64,000 nt of DNA from Nymphaea colorata (Eukaryota; Streptophyta; Magnoliopsida; Nymphaeales; Nymphaeaceae): NCBI RefSeq assembly GCF_008831285.2, contig NC_045147.1, positions 10,163,427 to 10,227,426 of the forward strand, written 5' to 3'. Below the pieces are notes generated by a model. That model was not told the DNA's origin. It saw only the letters and a list, made by a program, of their open reading frames with translations, and did not search any database. Position numbers and translations under genes: made by a program. Positions 61,201 to 64,000 of the stretch are shown one piece after another (position 1 is the stretch's first letter; the number at the start of each line of letters is the position of its first letter).

Positions 61201-63425
61201 ATCGGCCCCACCAACATTTTTGAGAAGTTCAAAATCAGAAATTATCTATAAATTGAACACACCCAACAAATGTTCAAGCACAAGTAAGACCATCCAAACA
61301 ATGTTGGGTATCCTTCCAGTGATTTCAAAGATTCCCCCCACCAAACCCCAAACACACACATGGCCACATACATATGTACATCAGTACATGTGCTCACAAC
61401 TTGTAGGAAAAATAAAATCCAAGGCAATTCATGTATCTAGCTAGTCAGAAGACTCAGAACAGTATAAGATGCTAGCAGTTTCGCTTCTCCAAAGTAAGCA
61501 TGTCATAGATATCATTGGTCTCTCTCCATGAAAGGAATAAGAAAAAAAATCTTAAGAGCACATTTGCTTTGCATTAGTTCCCAACTTTTACATGTTCCTT
61601 CAATTCTTTGCCAGAAACAAAGAAAAATGACAAACTGTAGTAATAAAAGATTTGTAGCCTATCAACTCCCATGACGTTTGAGACCATTTGAACCCATGAG
61701 CAGGAATCATATGACCCACTGCTTCCCCCATTCTTTGACCTAAACAAAGTGTGCTTTTAAGATCATTTCTGCTTATGTCATGGCTCTTAACAAGCGAAAA
61801 TGTAGTAACTCAGCTTATCATGAAACTAAAGATGGAAAGCAATTAGTACTGACCCTTTTTAATGAATCTGATCTGCGCATGTATGCCTCTGTAGATGATA
61901 AATGCTTATCTTCCTCCTGGAATTTCTGAAAACAGCAACATAATCATATGAGAAAATGAGACACGAAAGAAAAGTTGACCATGAATTATAAATAAACCCA
62001 TCATTGAGAATGTACCATATTCCCAATTATATTAAACAAACTTTACACACATGATTATTAGAAATTGTCTTAGATTAAAAGGACTGATTCATTTCCCTGC
62101 TAAAGACCATTAGGGATGGTATAATCCTGGCTGGAAAGCTGCATGCGTAGGCTAAACAAAGTAAAATAAAGCATAAACATGAAGTAGATAAATAACAGAA
62201 GATCTACGAAACCGTCCAGCCTAGTGACCAAAACTGACCAGCAACCAACCATCAACGCAGGGAAAATATGTCAACAGGGCGAATGCCAACAAGGCCAGGG
62301 TATCCAACCCCTGAAACCCACGTTACAGAGTGAAGCATCTTGTATCTTCTCCAAGACAGCGATGCATATGCAAGAAGATGAAGTTCTGAAGAAAAAATTA
62401 AGCTAAAAAACGCTAGCAACTAAGAAACACTAATGCTTGAAATTAATTACATCTACGATTGAAGGAAAAAAAAATTGTTTTTTTTTTTAAATTCAGATAG
62501 AGGGGGTTCAAAAAAACTCACTGTCAATGTCCCTAACAATCGGTTAAGCATTCTTTTGTTCCTATTTACTAGAGTTGGATCTTCATCCTTCGGCAATACC
62601 CTCGGGACAGGCTCGCCCGTCGGAATGTCATTTCCCTGAAAATTCAGATGCATCTCCTGAGTAACATACTCGAATCCACAAAATAGAATATAGCAAATAG
62701 TACAGAAGATGACCACTCTTGGTACACGCTGATTCGCGTCCCTTCTGAATCCACCAAAACCACGTCGCGCATTCTCTCTCTGCTCGTCATCCCGACCGCC
62801 CATCTGAACATCTTCCTTCTTAGGTTCCTCCTCCTGCGTCTCCTTCGTTCTACCCTCCTCTGCCACTTCTCCATCCTCCACCTAGGGGTTTCCCAAAATG
62901 AGCACTTCCCTTCTTTATAGTAACCGATTCACAAGTACCAGACTAGTCTAACAGCATACCTTCACAACGGCGGACAAGAGACGCCGCTTCGGGGCAGGCT
63001 GATCTTCAGGGTCGATACTTTCTCCCTGCACCAATCAAAAGCAGAACCAAAACAGTAACGAGTTCATCTCCAACATGAACAACTACAACATCTACCGACC
63101 GATCTAAAGTTAAGATAATCACCTGACGGACAAACCCTCTCTGAGGTCCGTTTCGCCCGAATCCACGGCCTCCGTTAGCACCGAAGTTTCGCGGGCCAAT
63201 GCCAGCGAGACCACCTCTCCTTATTCCTCTGGGATCCCTCAATCGCTCCGTTATCTGACAAAAAGATAACAAGATCAACGCTAATAGTGGAGTCAACACA
63301 ACGAGACACACACAAACACAGAGAGAAAGAGAGAGAGAGAATAGAACCTCCCGTTGCTGGCGATGGAGCTCCTCGATCTCCTTGCGGAGTTCTTCCGCTG
63401 TCTTCTCCATAGCGGTGGTCGCCAT
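58259..63425 (-). CDS. Pinin/SDK/memA-domain splicing-associated protein
   Basis: Ten minus-strand exons: 63425-63348, 63254-63123, 63025-62960, 62881-62714, 62635-62522, 61925-61854, 59941-59858, 59365-59265, 58894-58810 and 58636-58259. They join to 425 aa with all phases closing. In order: an N-terminal coiled coil (EELRKEIEELHRQQRE), a Gly/Arg-rich segment (about 27-70), KRRLLSAVVK, an acidic stretch, then the pinin/SDK/memA region from RNKRMLNRLLGTL (about 173-185) through charged coiled coil to RWAEHHNKLCNFLRTKAEPP and IFYMPAKPLEDD, then YLANVEAELERWQNARNAWK and an acidic tail. Pinin proteins associate with the exon-junction complex and splicing machinery in nuclear speckles. The exon 4 donor is ambiguous by 3 bp (62714 or 62717). 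Confidence 0.92.
59446..59825. repeat. Dispersed AT-rich repeat, copy 2, in a pinin intron
   Basis: About 380 bp similar to 42340-42742, lying between the exons at 59941-59858 and 59365-59265. It ends GATATGGTGATATCTGTGAC, parallel to the end of copy 1. Confidence 0.6.
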
Positions 63426-63495
63426 GGCCTCCGCACCTGCAATTACTCGGCTACCTCTTCCGGGGACACCCAAAAAAATTTTGTACCCTCCCTAA

Positions 63496-63497
<2 letters not shown>

Positions 63498-63534
<37 letters not shown>
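63498..63534. repeat. (CT)n microsatellite just upstream of the pinin ATG
   Basis: About 18 CT units ending roughly 75 bp upstream of the start codon, on the promoter/5'UTR side. In the gene's orientation it is a GA tract, a class often found in plant core promoters. Confidence 0.97.
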
Positions 63535-63538
<4 letters not shown>

Positions 63539-64000
63539 CACCCGTACAGCTAGATGAACCGTCAGATCGTGGAGATGGACGGTCCATAACAGTCAGAGGA
63601 AGGATGCCCATAGACTCCCTTGAGACTGGGAGTCCGGGATGTTAGCACATTCATACGCTTAGAAGCAAAAAAGAAAAATACTTCTCTGTAGATTTTAGGG
63701 AGTCACCATTACGAAGTTAATTAGTAATAAATTGAAGCTGTTGCTTTTTATTGAAAACAGTTTTTACAATACCTATTTGTATATTTATGATAAAATTGCT
63801 TAGCTTTAAGTAGAATAGCATAGTTGATCTCAGCTATTCTCCTGCATGTTAAAGTAGTAGGGAACGACATCCAAGTTAAATGATGCATCACAATCAGTAA
63901 CAACATTGGCGCAGCTTAAGATTTATGAAACAAATGATGCGGCCTTCGAACTTTATTCAGAGTGGTGTGGATGAACTTTTTGCTCACATGAAAGATAGAA
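63535..64000. other. Upstream flank of the pinin gene
   Basis: Probable promoter DNA followed by AT-rich spacer to the window end. No gene recognised. Confidence 0.4.

Noticed and set aside
62643-62713. Read-through of pinin exon 4 into a hydrophobic IFCTICYILFCGFEYV segment
   Set aside because: It is an open intron: the downstream GNDIPTGEPVPRVLPK block begins after a clean TTTTCAG acceptor and matches the family without this insert.

Overview
This window is nuclear DNA from a flowering plant. It is AT-rich and intron-bearing, contains plant-only families (xylan glucuronosyltransferase, Tic22, a PPR protein), and is littered with copia, LINE, hAT-like and Harbinger-like remnants and long CT/AT microsatellites. 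The lineage cannot be fixed from sequence alone.

Six genes look intact. On the minus strand: a Cwf18/CCDC12 spliceosome factor (7000-8135, 4 exons, 154 aa), a four-EF-hand calmodulin-like protein (18012-18554, no intron), S-adenosylmethionine synthase (26161-27336, intronless CDS with a probable 5'UTR intron) and a pinin/SDK/memA homologue (58259-63425, 10 exons, 425 aa). On the plus strand: a Tic22 chloroplast import protein (31540-38087, 9 exons, 306 aa) and a GUX-type GT8 xylan glucuronosyltransferase (49511-52810, 3 exons, 642 aa). Exon boundaries come from GT/AG sites, reading phase and remembered family sequence; all phases close.

Broken genes and captured fragments occupy much of the rest. 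1449-2155 is a PPR pseudogene split by a solo copia LTR with a perfect 5-bp target duplication. 9464-10313 holds three C-terminal exons of cytosolic glucose-6-phosphate dehydrogenase with copied junction DNA. 10657-10986 holds two exons of a monoacylglycerol-lipase-type hydrolase. 11950-14132 is a Harbinger-like non-autonomous element carrying the last exon of a dienelactone hydrolase. 14840-16960 is a decayed Ty1/copia element and 53990-54720 a LINE relic.

The remainder is intergenic repeat: a ~310-bp long hairpin (2804-3113), a ~60-bp minisatellite (3165-3640), a tandem segmental duplication in which each copy carries its own transposons (40315-44430), a four-copy tandem array (53211-53945), several MITE-like elements and many microsatellites. 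The intact genes are housekeeping or cell-wall genes (splicing, methyl donor synthesis, plastid import, xylan decoration, calcium signalling) and do not form one pathway. The Tic22-GUX neighbourhood matches a gene pair I recall from Arabidopsis chromosome 4. No CRISPR array, rRNA or tRNA gene was recognised.
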